Of a DNA stretch of 64,000 nucleotides, positions 47,691 to 58,643 are shown in pieces. This DNA comes from Rapana venosa. Its lineage: Eukaryota > Mollusca > Gastropoda > Neogastropoda > Muricidae. Every line of letters starts with the position of its first letter. Position 1 is the first letter of the stretch. Made by a program: the position numbers and the translations under genes. The DNA lies in assembly GCA_028751875.1 (NCBI GenBank), contig CM054159.1:8964092-9028091 (forward strand), in the 5' to 3' direction. The notes under the pieces were generated by a model. The model did not search any database. It was not told where the DNA came from and saw only the letters and a list, made by a program, of their open reading frames with translations.

Positions 47691-49335
47691 ACACACACAC
47701 ATATGTAGAGTTGTTAATAAATCTGAAGAATTAATCGCTTTGTGTGCACAAATAACAGAAAAGAGCACTATCTGTCTTAGGCTGTGAAATTGGGTCTGAT
47801 GTAACCTATGCTTCACATGAGGTTATAGAGCAAGTACAGTACGATTTTACACACACACACACTCATGCGCACACGCATGCTTACCACTTGATAACCTTTT
47901 TTCCCCCCATAATACAAAGGTTACTGATAGCAAAGATACGTAAATTGTGTCAGTGTGAGTGTGGCTACTGCATTACCTTTGCATGAAAGAGAGCTCAAGG
48001 GGCAAAAATACAAGACCAGTGGATCATGAGATACAATACACAGGGCAAAATCGTACTGAATGTTCTCCAAGCAAGCCGAAATCAAACTATAATCTTCCCC
48101 ACCCATTCTCTTTTTGTCCCCCACCACCTCCCCACTCTACCAACAGCAATCCACTCCCTCTCCCCAAACAACAACAATCCCAAATCAATCCAGGAACACT
48201 GATCAGTGATACAGTGACAGCCATGCTTGATAAACAAAGTTCTGAATTACCATTGCATTATCAGAATGAACATACAGTGCATACAAACGTTCTACAAGTA
48301 CACAGTCCCGTGTTCTGAAACATACACACATGTGCATACATCTATTTATGTGAATAGATGCCCACATGCGTTTATTAATGCATGCACATGTGTGTGCATG
48401 CCTGCACACACACAGAGTTGCATTGCATACAGAATTCTGGCTAGGAACATTATTCCATTCACTTAAGCTGTTTTCAAATGTAACTCGAAGAAAGGGAACA
48501 ATTTTCCCCGCATCCTTAAAAACAGGCTTAAACTAAGTCAGAGTAGCAGACAGAAAACAGATCATTCCTTAGAATAGACTCTTCACTGCATGGAAGAAGC
48601 AGAAGGTGCACAAACAAAGGATTTTACCTTTAGATTAAACTTTGGAATGTGGTAGAATCTAGTATAAGAGAAAGAGTGGGTGAGAGAGTGAGCAGGAAAC
48701 AAGTTGCTATGTCTGCACACACAGTGGAAGATCTGAGGGGTATGTACCAGCCAAATCACTGTGTTCCCTGAAATCTGAATATAGCTGCCTGTAAAAATGC
48801 ACCTCAAGAATAGATTGTATGTTTTTTGTGTGAATCTGCGTGTGTATACATGTATGTTTGTTTGTTGTGAATCTGCCTGTGTAATCCTTCAGATTGAGAT
48901 CACATGTGATGTATACAAAGAGGGTTGTTGACACATGATACCTGTCCAGACTTATTCAGTCAGTATAATTTACATGTATACTTTGGTACAGTTGAAACCA
49001 TATACAGTAGAGTTGTAAACAAACTGAATAATGTAAAAGTGCTCTGCCTACCATTCTGTTATCCATTATCTTGGTGTGTATCCTCTCCATCTTTTGTGAC
49101 TGCTCCCTTCCCCATGCCTTTGTTGTTTTGAGGTCAGCATAAGTGTAGTCTGTCTGACCTGACTTAACCATAAACTGAAGCTTTGTGCAGATCAGGTTAA
49201 AATTTCAGTTCATGAAGCCATGCACGGGGAACGACCTGAGATTATTCATTGTCGTGTTGTTGTTTTTTAATAAATCGTCACTGCCTCTCAAAGGCCTTTG
49301 TGCTTTTTTTTTTATTTAAAAAAAAATATATATAT
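47691..49335. other. No gene recognised
   Basis: AT-rich with CA/TGCA alternations around 47850-47880 and 48315-48415. The 119-codon frame 47959-48318 is not supported by composition or splice sites. Confidence 0.35.
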
Positions 49336-49439
49336 ATACAATGGTGTCTACAGGGTATGTTAAGTCAGGGGGAAAGGGACTTGCCTTGGAAAGTTGGCAG
49401 CTACTTCAATTTTGACAGCTAAAGGTTGTCACTTGGGAA

Positions 49440-49560
49440 AAGGACATGACTTCTTCACAATGAAAATCCTTGGAAAAGGTTGAAAAGGTGTGTGTGTGGG
49501 GGGGAGGGGGGGGGGGAGACTTCTTCACAATGAAAATCCTAGGAAAAGGTGAGGAGAGAG

Positions 49561-49608
<48 letters not shown>
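49440..49608. repeat. Local direct duplication with G run and GA repeat
   Basis: GACTTCTTCACAATGAAAAT followed by CCTTGGAAAAGGT (or CCTAGGAAAAGGT) occurs at 49448 and again at 49519, separated by a G-rich run (49495-49518). A GA tract ends the segment (49554-49605). Confidence 0.8.
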
Positions 49609-49609
<1 letters not shown>

Positions 49610-49814
49610 AGCAAGCTAGCCAGAAAAGAATGGTATGTCTGCAAGTGGGGAAAAAGTAGACATTAGTCATTTCCCACAGCAGAGTATGGTTGCCCAAGTA
49701 CCCTGGTATAATTTATGCAACCATATACATGTATCATAAAGCTGTAAAAGCTTTAATGTCAGATCATGAGTACATGAGTGGTTCCGGTGGAGGAAGTTGG
49801 GAGAAGGTGATTAT

Positions 49815-50060
49815 ACATCATCTATCTATCTATCTATCTGTCCCGTAGTCTGACGACCGTGGGGGCACCCTCAAAGACTCAACAACCAGTTCCCTCCATT
49901 CCTCTCTCTGTTCTGCCTTTCTCAGGGTTGTTGTAAAATGCAACCCACGCCACCAGTTACCCAATAGCACAGATTCTGTTACAGAAGAGGGCATATCCTC
50001 AGTGAAATGAGATCAGTGCTACATTCCCCTTTGGGAGCAAAGAGCCCCCGGGTTCAACGT
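49815..50060. repeat. (ATCT)n tract and possible dispersed repeat
   Basis: An ATCT tetranucleotide run is followed by GTCTGACGACCGTGGGGGCA and a GC-richer stretch to about 50060. It has the look of a retroposon fragment but I cannot assign it. Confidence 0.3.
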
Positions 50061-52360
50061 CCTTGTTGCTAAATTGATGGTGTATTTATAATTAATTGCC
50101 ATCATTTTATACTCCTTGATGTAAATCAGGTACCAGTGGGGTTTATACCCATGTTCAAGATTACAAGTCAGGAATATTGGTCATGGCAATTTCTGTTACA
50201 TGAAATGGAAGAAACTGTTTCCACATGCCAGTCACATCTCATAAATGGATCATTTCAACCACCAGTTCAACTGTCAGACTTGCCGCTTTATGCTGCGAAC
50301 CTAGGGCCCCCTGTGTATTCATATTACCAGATACTATGGCGAATAGTAATAATTTCTCTCGTTTTGCTATAAATTCAGATGTAGAATTCCACTTCTAGGC
50401 TTTAGTGTGCACACCAGAATTGTCTTTTGGGGAAAACTGAAACTGCTTCACAAAAACTACATAGTTATTGTTGTTGGCCCTTTACACATACCTTAAAGTT
50501 ACAGAAAAATTCTCCACTTCTTTTTGTTCAAGTTCTTTTATCATGTTATGGAAAACATGGTTTTTCCCAAACTGTAGGGTTTTGATTAAAGAGATTAAAA
50601 AAAAAAATTATTGCATGCTCTGTACATTGGAAGTGGTCACCATATGCGGCTGCAGCTGATTTGAGCTAGGGTGAGTTCGTGGAGTATTGCTGGCTTGCCA
50701 GCATTGGCTGGAATGAGTGTAGGGGTGTACAATAAGTGAGAACCTAGATCCCTGCAGTAGCTGTCTTCAGAAGGTTTAAGTAATGAGGGAAAATAATGAT
50801 GGAGTTTCTCTGGATGTAGCACTGGACAACTACTGCACAGTGGGTGTCAGCTTTGCCCAATGTCTTGGAATCCTCAACAGGCATTCTAACCACAGGGCCA
50901 CTGTTCCTTGTTTGGAGTTTGTTATGTAAACAGAACTTGAAGCCCTAGGCTCCAGTCTTGTGTTCAGCCACACATATGATTCTGATATGTGTACCCCTGA
51001 ACTAATAGTATCCCAGAGCAAAGAACCAACCAAAAATGCTATAATGTGGATAGGTTGTCAGGAAAAAGTTACTCAATCTTCAAAAGTTCAGTCACTACAT
51101 CCATTGAACAGACAAAGCCAATGTCTACACCTCCCTCCACTCTACCTCTTTACCTTTAGTCCCAGTTACATGAATCTCAAGACTTGTGTATGCCTATGTC
51201 CACCAGTGTTAATATTGAAAAGAAGGGTTTAACTCCCAACTACCTGCCACAGTCCCAGTTCTGAATTCAGTGGCAACCTTATACATGTGTAAGTGCTGTA
51301 ACACCTGGGCCCTGAATTTTAGTGTACCTGTGTCAGCAAGAGGGGCAGTTGTTCATCAGTCAGAAGTGATTGCCTGTTACATAAAACTTTCTCCTAACTG
51401 AGCCATAAACAAAACTGTGTCATGACCACCAAAGGTGACCCTACACTGGCTAGCTAGTCCAAGTCTGAAAGTGTAACAGTTCGCCCCATGGATTGATAGA
51501 TAAGGTTGAGGAGTTCATGTGAATCACCTTGACCACCTTGCTCCACATTCATGTAACAGGGCTTTCTCTCCCCAGTGTATGGGTTTGTTGACCACTCAGT
51601 GTATTGTACTGCCAGGGGGGAGGGGGTGTACTATTACGGTCACATGTACTCTCCCCATTTTAGTGGTCCATGGTCTGCCTGTGGTGGGTATGGGGTAGAC
51701 TGGACTTTGGAATGAGGTTGAGTTTATTGTTGCAAAATAAAATAGGGATAGGGTAGAGTGAGGCTGTCGTTTGTGTTTTCGGTGTGGTTCTTAATTAAAC
51801 TATTGAAATAATGGGTTTGGATACAGAATGGGGTAGATTGTTGCAGTTGATATTTTTTTTAGTGTTGTGAAGTGTTAAAATAGGGATAGAATGTGGAATG
51901 GAGAAGACTATAGTTTTGTGCTTTTAGTGTTGTGATACATTGTAGCGCATGTGTTTACATTACTGTTGAGGATGCTTGATCTGTTGATAAATGAACAGAA
52001 GCGACTTTTAGTGGCAGGATCATTACAAATATGTAACTAAAAATAACAGCCGAGTAAAGCCCTAGTCTTAGAAACAAAGTCCTTTCATTAGCCACTAACA
52101 TTGTCTTGTTTGTTTGTTGTTTGTCTAAAAAGTAATATCATCAAGTGTGAATAGGCTTTAAATTGAACAAGAACAATCAAAGCTTTTTTTTCTTTCTTTC
52201 TTTTTGTTGTTGTTGTTGTTTTTTGTTTTGTTTAATAGCAGAATGCCAGATGTGAGGCTCTAAATCATCATGTACCCAGTTTGAAATGTACAGATCATAG
52301 CTTGTTGAGATGCTGAATTTTAAAAAAATGAAAGTTTTCCCTGTGTATACCCAAGAAGTA
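50061..52360. other. No gene recognised; tRNA-like remnant
   Basis: On the minus strand, about 50890-50920, GTGGCCCTGTGGTTAGAATG resembles a SINE A box without a clear B box. The rest is ordinary AT-rich DNA; 51500-51950 is somewhat less AT-rich but shows no coding frame. Confidence 0.3.
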
Positions 52361-52361
52361 T

Positions 52362-52363
52362 GT

Positions 52364-52420
<57 letters not shown>
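52362..52420. repeat. GT microsatellite
   Basis: About 28 perfect GT units; a second short run at 52496-52515. Confidence 0.96.
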
Positions 52421-52784
52421 TGTTCAGCTTAACATCAATTCTTATTGAGTGATTTTAGACAGGGAAAACATAATCTAATGAGAAAAAAAAATCTTTGTGT
52501 GTGTGTGTGTGTGTGGATTGTATTTCTAACTGCCAATATGATCTGGTTGTTTACATCTGTCAGCATCATGTCAAATGTAAGCTGTTCAGACCATGTCCCA
52601 GTTCTTAAACTATCAAAGTATAATAGATTAAAAAAAAAATCTGTCAGCTGTTTGTATGCTACTTAGATCAGTAGATGTGTGTGTGTGTGTAACTGTAAGT
52701 GTAAGCGTGCATGCGTGCGTATGTGTGTGAGCGCGCATGTACATGCGTGTGTGTCACTGTGTGTGTATTGTTATTATTTTTAGC

Positions 52785-53010
52785 TTTATTCTTTTATTTT
52801 AGGGATAATGGAATAGGCACTCATGTAGTTTGTTTTTTTACTTCTAGTCCCTGTGTACATGCAGTTTTGTAAATGTTATATGTTCCCACAGCACAAATGG
52901 CCTGATCTTTTGAAAGGCAGAACAGGTTTTAATGTGTGTGCAAGATGCTCTGTGTGTCACTGTGTGCTCACACATGGGACCTTGGTTTACAGTCTCATCT
53001 GAAGGACTTA
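52785..53010 (-). mobile_element. SINE-A, tail A, headless
   Basis: TTTTAGGGATAATGGAATAG, TCTAGTCCCTGTGTACATGC, AATGGCCTGATCTTTTGAAA and an end at GTCTCATCTGAAGGACTTA, immediately followed by a GT microsatellite (53013-53068). Confidence 0.75.
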
Positions 53011-53021
53011 ATGTGTGTGTG

Positions 53022-53069
<48 letters not shown>
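53011..53069. repeat. GT microsatellite at the SINE boundary
   Basis: About 25 GT units directly abutting the broken end of the SINE. Confidence 0.95.
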
Positions 53070-53458
53070 ATCTGTGTCTATATGTGTGTCTGTGTCTGTG
53101 AGTGTATAAGTGTATAGATCTGTGTCTGCCAATATGTTTTAAAGATAATTCTGTATATAAGTGCATCTTCTGAAACAGTGAAAGGCTGGCTGTTCAAAAC
53201 ATGTCACAGTCTTGGAACTATTATTGATAATTGCTTTTTTCACTGAGCCAACCTTTTAAAAATCTTATAATCAATAATAAGAAAAAAAGAAAGAAAAAAG
53301 ACAATGCTTAAAACATTACAATGCAAAGAAAAGTATGATGCAACAGTGTCTTAAAAACTCTTTCGTCCCTGAAAATATAAAACAGTTACTGTTATTGGTA
53401 GATTGCTGGGACAGTGCCTACCATGTTCAGTGTGGACAGATAAGAACCCTGGTTATGT

Positions 53459-53695
53459 TTATGAAAGGTAAATGCTCTTTTCCCTTTCCATGGGAAAGTT
53501 GTCAAAAGTGAGTGGGTCCTGTTTATCAATCTGGATACTGGACCTGCTATTTGTCATGTGGTTCTTTGAAGAACTAACTCTTTGTTTTGAAAACACTCCA
53601 GTGGACCTAGAACGCTGACTGAAATGCCAAGAGTTGGTTTCTCCTATCTCTCGTGAATCACATCCAAACAGAGCATAAGATGACTCAGGAATCAA
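53459..53695 (-). other. Unassigned minus-strand frame (78 codons)
   Basis: A Ser/Arg-rich frame (SSYALFGCDSRE near its start) begins on the minus strand just beyond the AATAAA of the block described at 53700-54530. If that block is an LTR, the frame would lie in the internal region or flanking DNA. No protein family is recognised and chance is a fair explanation. Confidence 0.2.
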
Positions 53696-54138
53696 GTTAA
53701 ATTTCTTTTATTCTACTATATCAATTCAAAACAATATTCATTTCCAATACAAAAGTTCCAAAACAAAACAGGAAAAATCCTTTCCACAATTACCTGGATC
53801 AACAGCCAAAATTCTGTGACTACACTTACTACACATAAGAGCTCAATCAGTTAAAAATGACTTCTATAGTCCTCATAGCTCTCTTTCTATTTCTTCAGTT
53901 CTCTCCCCTTCTTCAGGCAATCTCCGCTTGCCTCCCCTTGGCTCTGGGGGGGGGGGGGGGGGGGGGGCCTTTCCTACTCTCCTTCTATCCCATCTTTCTT
54001 CCTCGGACTCACTGGACTAACTGTCCGTCCCTCTCACTCTCTTGGCCTCTCCTCCCCTCCATCTGTTTCCCACGCCCTTCTCCTCTCCATCTGTCATCTC
54101 TCTCTCAGACTCTCCTCCCTTCAGTGTGATAACAGCCC

Positions 54139-54153
54139 CTTGTATATATACAG
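54139..54153 (-). promoter_or_regulatory. TATA box (minus strand)
   Basis: CTGTATATATACAAGG on the minus strand, about 30 bases downstream of the proximal heat-shock element. That spacing is typical of heat-shock gene promoters and would place initiation near 54110-54120. Confidence 0.5.
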
Positions 54154-54180
54154 TGCCAGGGCCCCTCCTACTAGCTACTG

Positions 54181-54203
54181 GAAGGTTCTGGAAACTTAAG
54201 GAA
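54181..54203 (-). promoter_or_regulatory. Heat-shock element, five alternating units
   Basis: Plus-strand text GAAGGTTCTGGAAACTTAAG then GAA: GAA, TTC, GAA, TTa, GAA spaced exactly 5 bases apart, 14 of 15 core bases matching the HSF1-binding array nGAAnnTTCn. The symmetry makes it work in either orientation. Confidence 0.65.
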
Positions 54204-54257
54204 GTCTCCGACCATTACCAACTACACAAACATCTCCGGTTGCCGTGAGGCCATCTG

Positions 54258-54280
54258 GAAACTGTTAGAACCTCTTAGAA
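54258..54280 (-). promoter_or_regulatory. Gapped heat-shock element (GAA every 10 bp)
   Basis: GAA at 54258, 54268 and 54278 in the same orientation, the gapped array form also bound by HSF trimers. The in-between units are degenerate. Confidence 0.4.
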
Positions 54281-54337
54281 TACTGTAAACTACACCATTC
54301 GGGAAAAGCCTAGAACTTCAAAAAATACTATAAAATA

Positions 54338-54350
54338 TTCTAGAAACTTC
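54338..54350 (-). promoter_or_regulatory. Heat-shock element, three perfect units
   Basis: TTCTAGAAACTTC: TTC-nn-GAA-nn-TTC, a perfect three-unit element, with partial fourth units on both sides. Confidence 0.6.
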
Positions 54351-54746
54351 ATGACCAACCAAACACATGCAAGCTAAAGGTAACAACATTTCTTAACCAA
54401 AACTATTTTCTCATCATCAATGCATGCATTATTAAGCCATGAATGCCATACATAGCAGTCCTTAAAATCTTCTCAACTCAAACTCAGAATCTGTTTGTAA
54501 CACTATTGTTGGCTTCACATGTGTGTTACATTTTCCTAGTCTCCTTCCAGTCACTAAGAAGAGCTTTCTCTCTCTGGGAAAAAAAAATTAATCCTGCTTT
54601 CCACCCCCAGTGATTCCAGGCATTCTCTGGCATTCATAATATGATACTCTCAAAACTGGAGGAAGAAGATGCAGATAAGATTTCTGGCAACACAGAAGAT
54701 GAAAGTAGTAGTGATGGTTTTGATTTGTTTAAACTTGTGGAAGGAG

Positions 54747-54759
54747 AGAGAGAGAGGGG

Positions 54760-54825
<66 letters not shown>
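54747..54825. repeat. GA microsatellite
   Basis: GA units with one GGGGAGG interruption at 54757-54763. Confidence 0.95.
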
Positions 54826-54828
<3 letters not shown>

Positions 54829-55650
54829 CCAGCACTAATTTATCAGAACAGAGATGGTGAAGATGATTTAGATGGCGAGAAATTATCGCCCCTTTTTCAG
54901 TCTTTCACTCCTGTATTACCTTGTGACAAGTGGGTGACAGTGACACAGATGCTACATCTACATAACTGGTAGGAGAGTCATGTGTTTACTTCAGTCTTGG
55001 CTTTTGTGATCATCAGAACAACTTTCTCACTGCTTCTGTTCACAAACAGACATGACATTTTGGAGTACTCTTGTGCTTTGATGGGATTACACAGTGACAG
55101 CAAGGACACAGAGACATGTTGTGTGATTGGATATTTCGTTCAGTGTAGCTGTAAGACAGCAGCATGAAAGGAAGTCTCATCTGCGGGTACAAGCATGATT
55201 AGTCAGCTTCGTTTCTACTGTTAGCTGTCAGTCTTGTTATTTTGTTTTGTTTGTTATTTGTGACACAATTGTTGACTCTGTTATCTCCATATCCAACACC
55301 ACAAGCGCAAGTTCAGTAAACCCATGCTATTGTTATTGCCACACCATTCCCATTCACAACGGTATCTGACATGTTATGTTTTTTATTCAACAATATAGTG
55401 TAAAAAATACAGTAACCTGAGAACCCCTTTTGCACAGTTTCTCTCGCTGGAAACCCATGAAATAAAGGAATAACAGGTCTGGAAATTGAGGCTTCATCAG
55501 TAAGCAATACTCTCCGGCTAAAGCGGCCAGCCAGGATGAAAGAGTGATCCCCATTTAATCCATTCCCTTCTGCTCCCCATCTGTTCTTCCATAAACACAT
55601 AATTTATACATACCTTTGCAAACTAGGATTTTAACGATGACAAAAGCAGC
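54826..55650. other. No gene recognised
   Basis: AT-rich to mixed composition. The 95-codon minus frame at 55313-55600 shows no known domain and no splice context. Confidence 0.35.
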
Positions 55651-55652
55651 AA

Positions 55653-55654
<2 letters not shown>

Positions 55655-55683
<29 letters not shown>

Positions 55684-55802
55684 ATTAGTGTACATCATTT
55701 TTAGCCAAATAGATAATTATGACTGATGTTTGTTTTGTTGTGTCAAATAAGTCTACATGACTTAAATGGCAATAAAATAATCTGAATCTGAAAACTTTCA
55801 CA

Positions 55803-55835
<33 letters not shown>
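55655..55835. repeat. Two CA microsatellites with a retroposon-like tail between
   Basis: CA at 55656-55682 and 55803-55832. Between them, AATGGCAATAAAATAATCTG then AATCTGAA resembles a retroposon tail. Confidence 0.8.
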
Positions 55836-56035
55836 GCGCACGTATGCATGTATACTCACTCTACATAGTATGCAACATAATATATTGATTCCAATCGCAA
55901 CAAACTTAGAATGAAATCACACTGTCTCCGTGCACGCTGGTCTGTGTGTATCGCTGTATGCTTATGTTTGCACGCATGCAAGGATGTGTAACCTGATACT
56001 TGTACTATCTTTGCCTATGCTGGATGTTGTTGCAG

Positions 56036-56195
56036 GTAGGATCCAGGCAGGTGGGCTGGAGAAAGCAGTTGTGCCCGTGCGGGGCATGATCCACTACACA
56101 GAAGGTGGAACCATGGATCACGCCACTTCACTTCCCTCCCCTTACTCTGTAAAATCACCAAGACAACGCCAGACCTTCAGAGAGATCTTGTTCAT
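56036..56195 (+). other. Candidate upstream exon of the zinc-finger gene
   Basis: An acceptor-like TGGATGTTGTTGCAG ends at 56035 and a strong donor GTGAGT starts at 56196. The interval is GC-richer than its surroundings. An ATG at 56113 in perfect context (ACCATGG) opens MDHATSLPSPYSVKSPRQRQ and runs to the donor in phase 2. Joined to an exon starting at 58637 it would hit TGA at once, so it cannot feed the main frame directly. It may be a 5' untranslated exon with an upstream ORF, or a further small exon may lie in between. Confidence 0.35.
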
Positions 56196-56461
56196 GTGAG
56201 TGGTAACCAGTTGAATATATTTATGTATATATACGTATACATGTGCTCTTTTGTCACGAATTATAGGTGGGTTGGAGCACTGAGTCTTCTGGTTGACCTC
56301 TTCAGAGCACGGTCACTGACCTTCTCAGGTGACTTGTCCAGCCAGAGTAGCCAGTGTCCAGTATGATGGTTGTTCCCAAGTTAACAAATTCGCATTGCCT
56401 TTTCGCTTAGTAGAGTTCCTCTTCAAATTTGTCGTAGGGTAGACCTACTTTCGTCTACTAT

Positions 56462-56800
56462 GGGGGGTGGGATAGCCTAGTGGTTAGAACATTGCGCTTG
56501 CAATCTGACGACCCGAGTTCGGTTCCTGTTCAAGGGGATATTTTTTCCCTGGAGTTAACATCAGTGCAGACTCCACTCTCCCCAAAAGTCCTTCGGATGA
56601 GACTTATAAACCGAGGCCCTGTGTGTGAACGCACGCAGAACATCTTGCATACACGTTAAATCCTGTTCTGCTTTTTGGAAGAGTAGGCCATTGTGTGCCG
56701 GTGGGAACAGATGACAGAATTTACAAAACTGCATACACACGGGGACTGGATGTAAAAAAGCATGCAAGTGCTTATTCCATTATCCGTTATAAAAGAATAA
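56462..56800 (+). mobile_element. SINE-A, tail A, full length (reference copy)
   Basis: tRNA-like head: GGGATAGCCTAGTGGTTAGA (A box) and CGACCCGAGTTCGGTTCC (B box). Middle: GAGTTAACATCAGTGCAGAC, AAGTCCTTCGGATGAGACTT, CATCTTGCATACACGTTAAA, GAGTAGGCCATTGTGTGCCG. Tail A: CACGGGGACTGGATGTAAAA, GTGCTTATTCCATTATCC, then an A-rich end with AATAAAA. About 340 bp. Promoter boxes are nearly intact, so this is the best copy for reading the family structure. Confidence 0.85.
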
Positions 56801-57164
56801 AATAAAAAAAACATATTTGGGTGCTCTGGCTTCCTAGACTGCATGGGTTGAGAGACAAGGTTGTAGTTTGTGACATAAAGTGAAAACGAAAGTTATAGGT
56901 GGGTGAAGATTATTTTCTGTAACTGTACATGAGCAGCTGTTGAAGTTTGAGATGTTGAAGACACACAACTATCCTTAGGTTTATCTTCTCTTAGTGTTAG
57001 CATGGTGACGGTGATGCTGATTTCTGGTCCTTGTGGACTTGCCCTGCATTTCCTGCAGGGATTTTTTCATGCTTTCTATTTCCATGGTGTCTCCATCGGT
57101 TTTATCTTCTACTTTAAAAGGGGGGCTATCTTTTTTGACAGAACACTTTTTGAGAATCCTAAAA

Positions 57165-57245
57165 TGCCCCCCCCCCAAAAAAAACCCACAACAACCAAAA
57201 AACAAACAAACAAATCCAGCCAACCAACCAAACAAAAATAAACAA
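57165..57245. repeat. C run and AAC/CAAA-rich tract
   Basis: A C run at 57168-57176 followed by A-rich CAAA/CCAA repeats. Confidence 0.75.
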
Positions 57246-57299
57246 ACATAACAAAAACCTGAGAATGCAAACATCAAAGGCTAATTATATTTACTTGGT

Positions 57300-57515
57300 G
57301 TTTGCAGAACAGGTTTTAATGTGTGCAAGGTATGTGTGTGCATTCATACATTGAACCTATGTTTATAGTCTCATCTGAAGGACTTTTGAGGGGAGAAGAG
57401 TCGACACGGATGTTAACTCTAGGGGGGGGGGAATCCCCTTGAACGGGATTCAAATCCAGGTCAGCAGATCACGAACGCATTGCGAAATGTTATAACCACC
57501 AGGCTGTCCCGTCAT
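57300..57515 (-). mobile_element. SINE-A, head and middle only
   Basis: GCAGAACAGGTTTTAATGTG on the left, GTCTCATCTGAAGGACTTTT, GTTAACTCTAGG, a short G run, GAACGGGATTCAAATCC (B box, reversed) and CCACCAGGCTGTCCCG (A box, reversed). The tail is missing. Confidence 0.7.
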
Positions 57516-58643
57516 TTATTTATATTACTTATTCTTGTTATTTCAAAGGTCATGAAGTTTTTGATTGAATACATGAGTATGTGATTCTATAGGGCACCTA
57601 AAAATTTCCATGCTTTTAGGTACACAAAGTATCTTAGTAATGTTCAGAGAAAGTTCCCTTTCAGAAATAAGTGCCTGTCAAAAACTTGAGCGGATGGGAA
57701 AAAACACAGCTGACACAATCTGTCATTCTCTTATCTGTGAAAAGAGTTTTGATTTATGATCACTAGAGGAGGATGCTCTTCTTTGTGAAATGACAAATGT
57801 ATTTGTGACTTCCAGGGAAAGAAACCTTGGACAAACCTTTACAGCTGTCACTTTGATAATTTTCATCAGATGGAAAGCGTTTTTTAACAATACATTTGTA
57901 CAGTCGGAGGTTACCCTTTATCAAAATCTGTTATATTTGAAGCTATTGGCTACAAGCTAACTGGTAGATCATCTATATACTAAGCGTCCTGAGAAGGGAC
58001 TTACGAGAATGGATCATTTTGAAGCCTGATGAATGAGTACATGGAAGTCAAGTAGGAGTTCATCTCTGTCATCATCAATCATATTAAAACACATTTTGCA
58101 CACAGCTCGGAATGGGTTCAGTGACTTTCTGTCAGTGCTGTAATGGATGGAATAGAGCTGAATGTACCCTTAGATGAATTGATGATTGAAGACTGAAGTA
58201 AAGTGCAGAGAGGAGAAGAGAGAGAGAGAGAGGGGAAGGACTCAAGGGGTGAGAGAGGGGGAGACAGGGATACTTGGAGGGAGCTGAAGAAAGAGAGAAC
58301 AGAAAGGTCCAAAAGGGAGCAAAGTGAGTGTGGTAACATATAAAAAGTTAAAATTTTATTTTTGTTTAAAAGAATAGCAAGGATTTTCAAGGCAATAAGA
58401 TGATTAAGAAAAGTATTCTCGAAAGCCTTAAATGAAATCGGCTGCATAACTAACATCAAGATAGTCACAGAGTGAACAAGTCAAACACACTTTTTCAAAA
58501 GTGACCAGTCGGCAGTTATCAGGCAGAAAAATCTCCTATGACTGTAGATGCTGTATTTTGCCAGCTTACCCCAGACAAATTTGAAGACGGAACAGCAGGA
58601 CAGCCCCTTTGACTCACTCCCCCTGTCTGTGTGCAGATGACAG
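57516..58643. other. No gene recognised; probable intron upstream of exon
   Basis: AT-rich DNA with a GA-rich patch (58205-58310). It precedes the acceptor of the coding exon. Confidence 0.4.

Larger units (their letters stand above)
53700..54530 (-). promoter_or_regulatory. LTR-like or stress-gene-like block: heat-shock elements, TATA box, AATAAA
   Basis: Reading on the minus strand from 54530: TGTAACAC at the start, heat-shock-type arrays between about 54350 and 54181, a TATA box (54143-54150), roughly 400 bases of purine-rich sequence containing a G/C run (53947-53967 on the plus strand), then GAATAAAAG at about 53706-53714. U3-like enhancer, TATA and AATAAA inside one block beginning with TG fit a retrotransposon LTR. 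The alternative is the promoter of a heat-inducible transcript. No second copy lies in the window and no target duplication was found. Confidence 0.5.
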
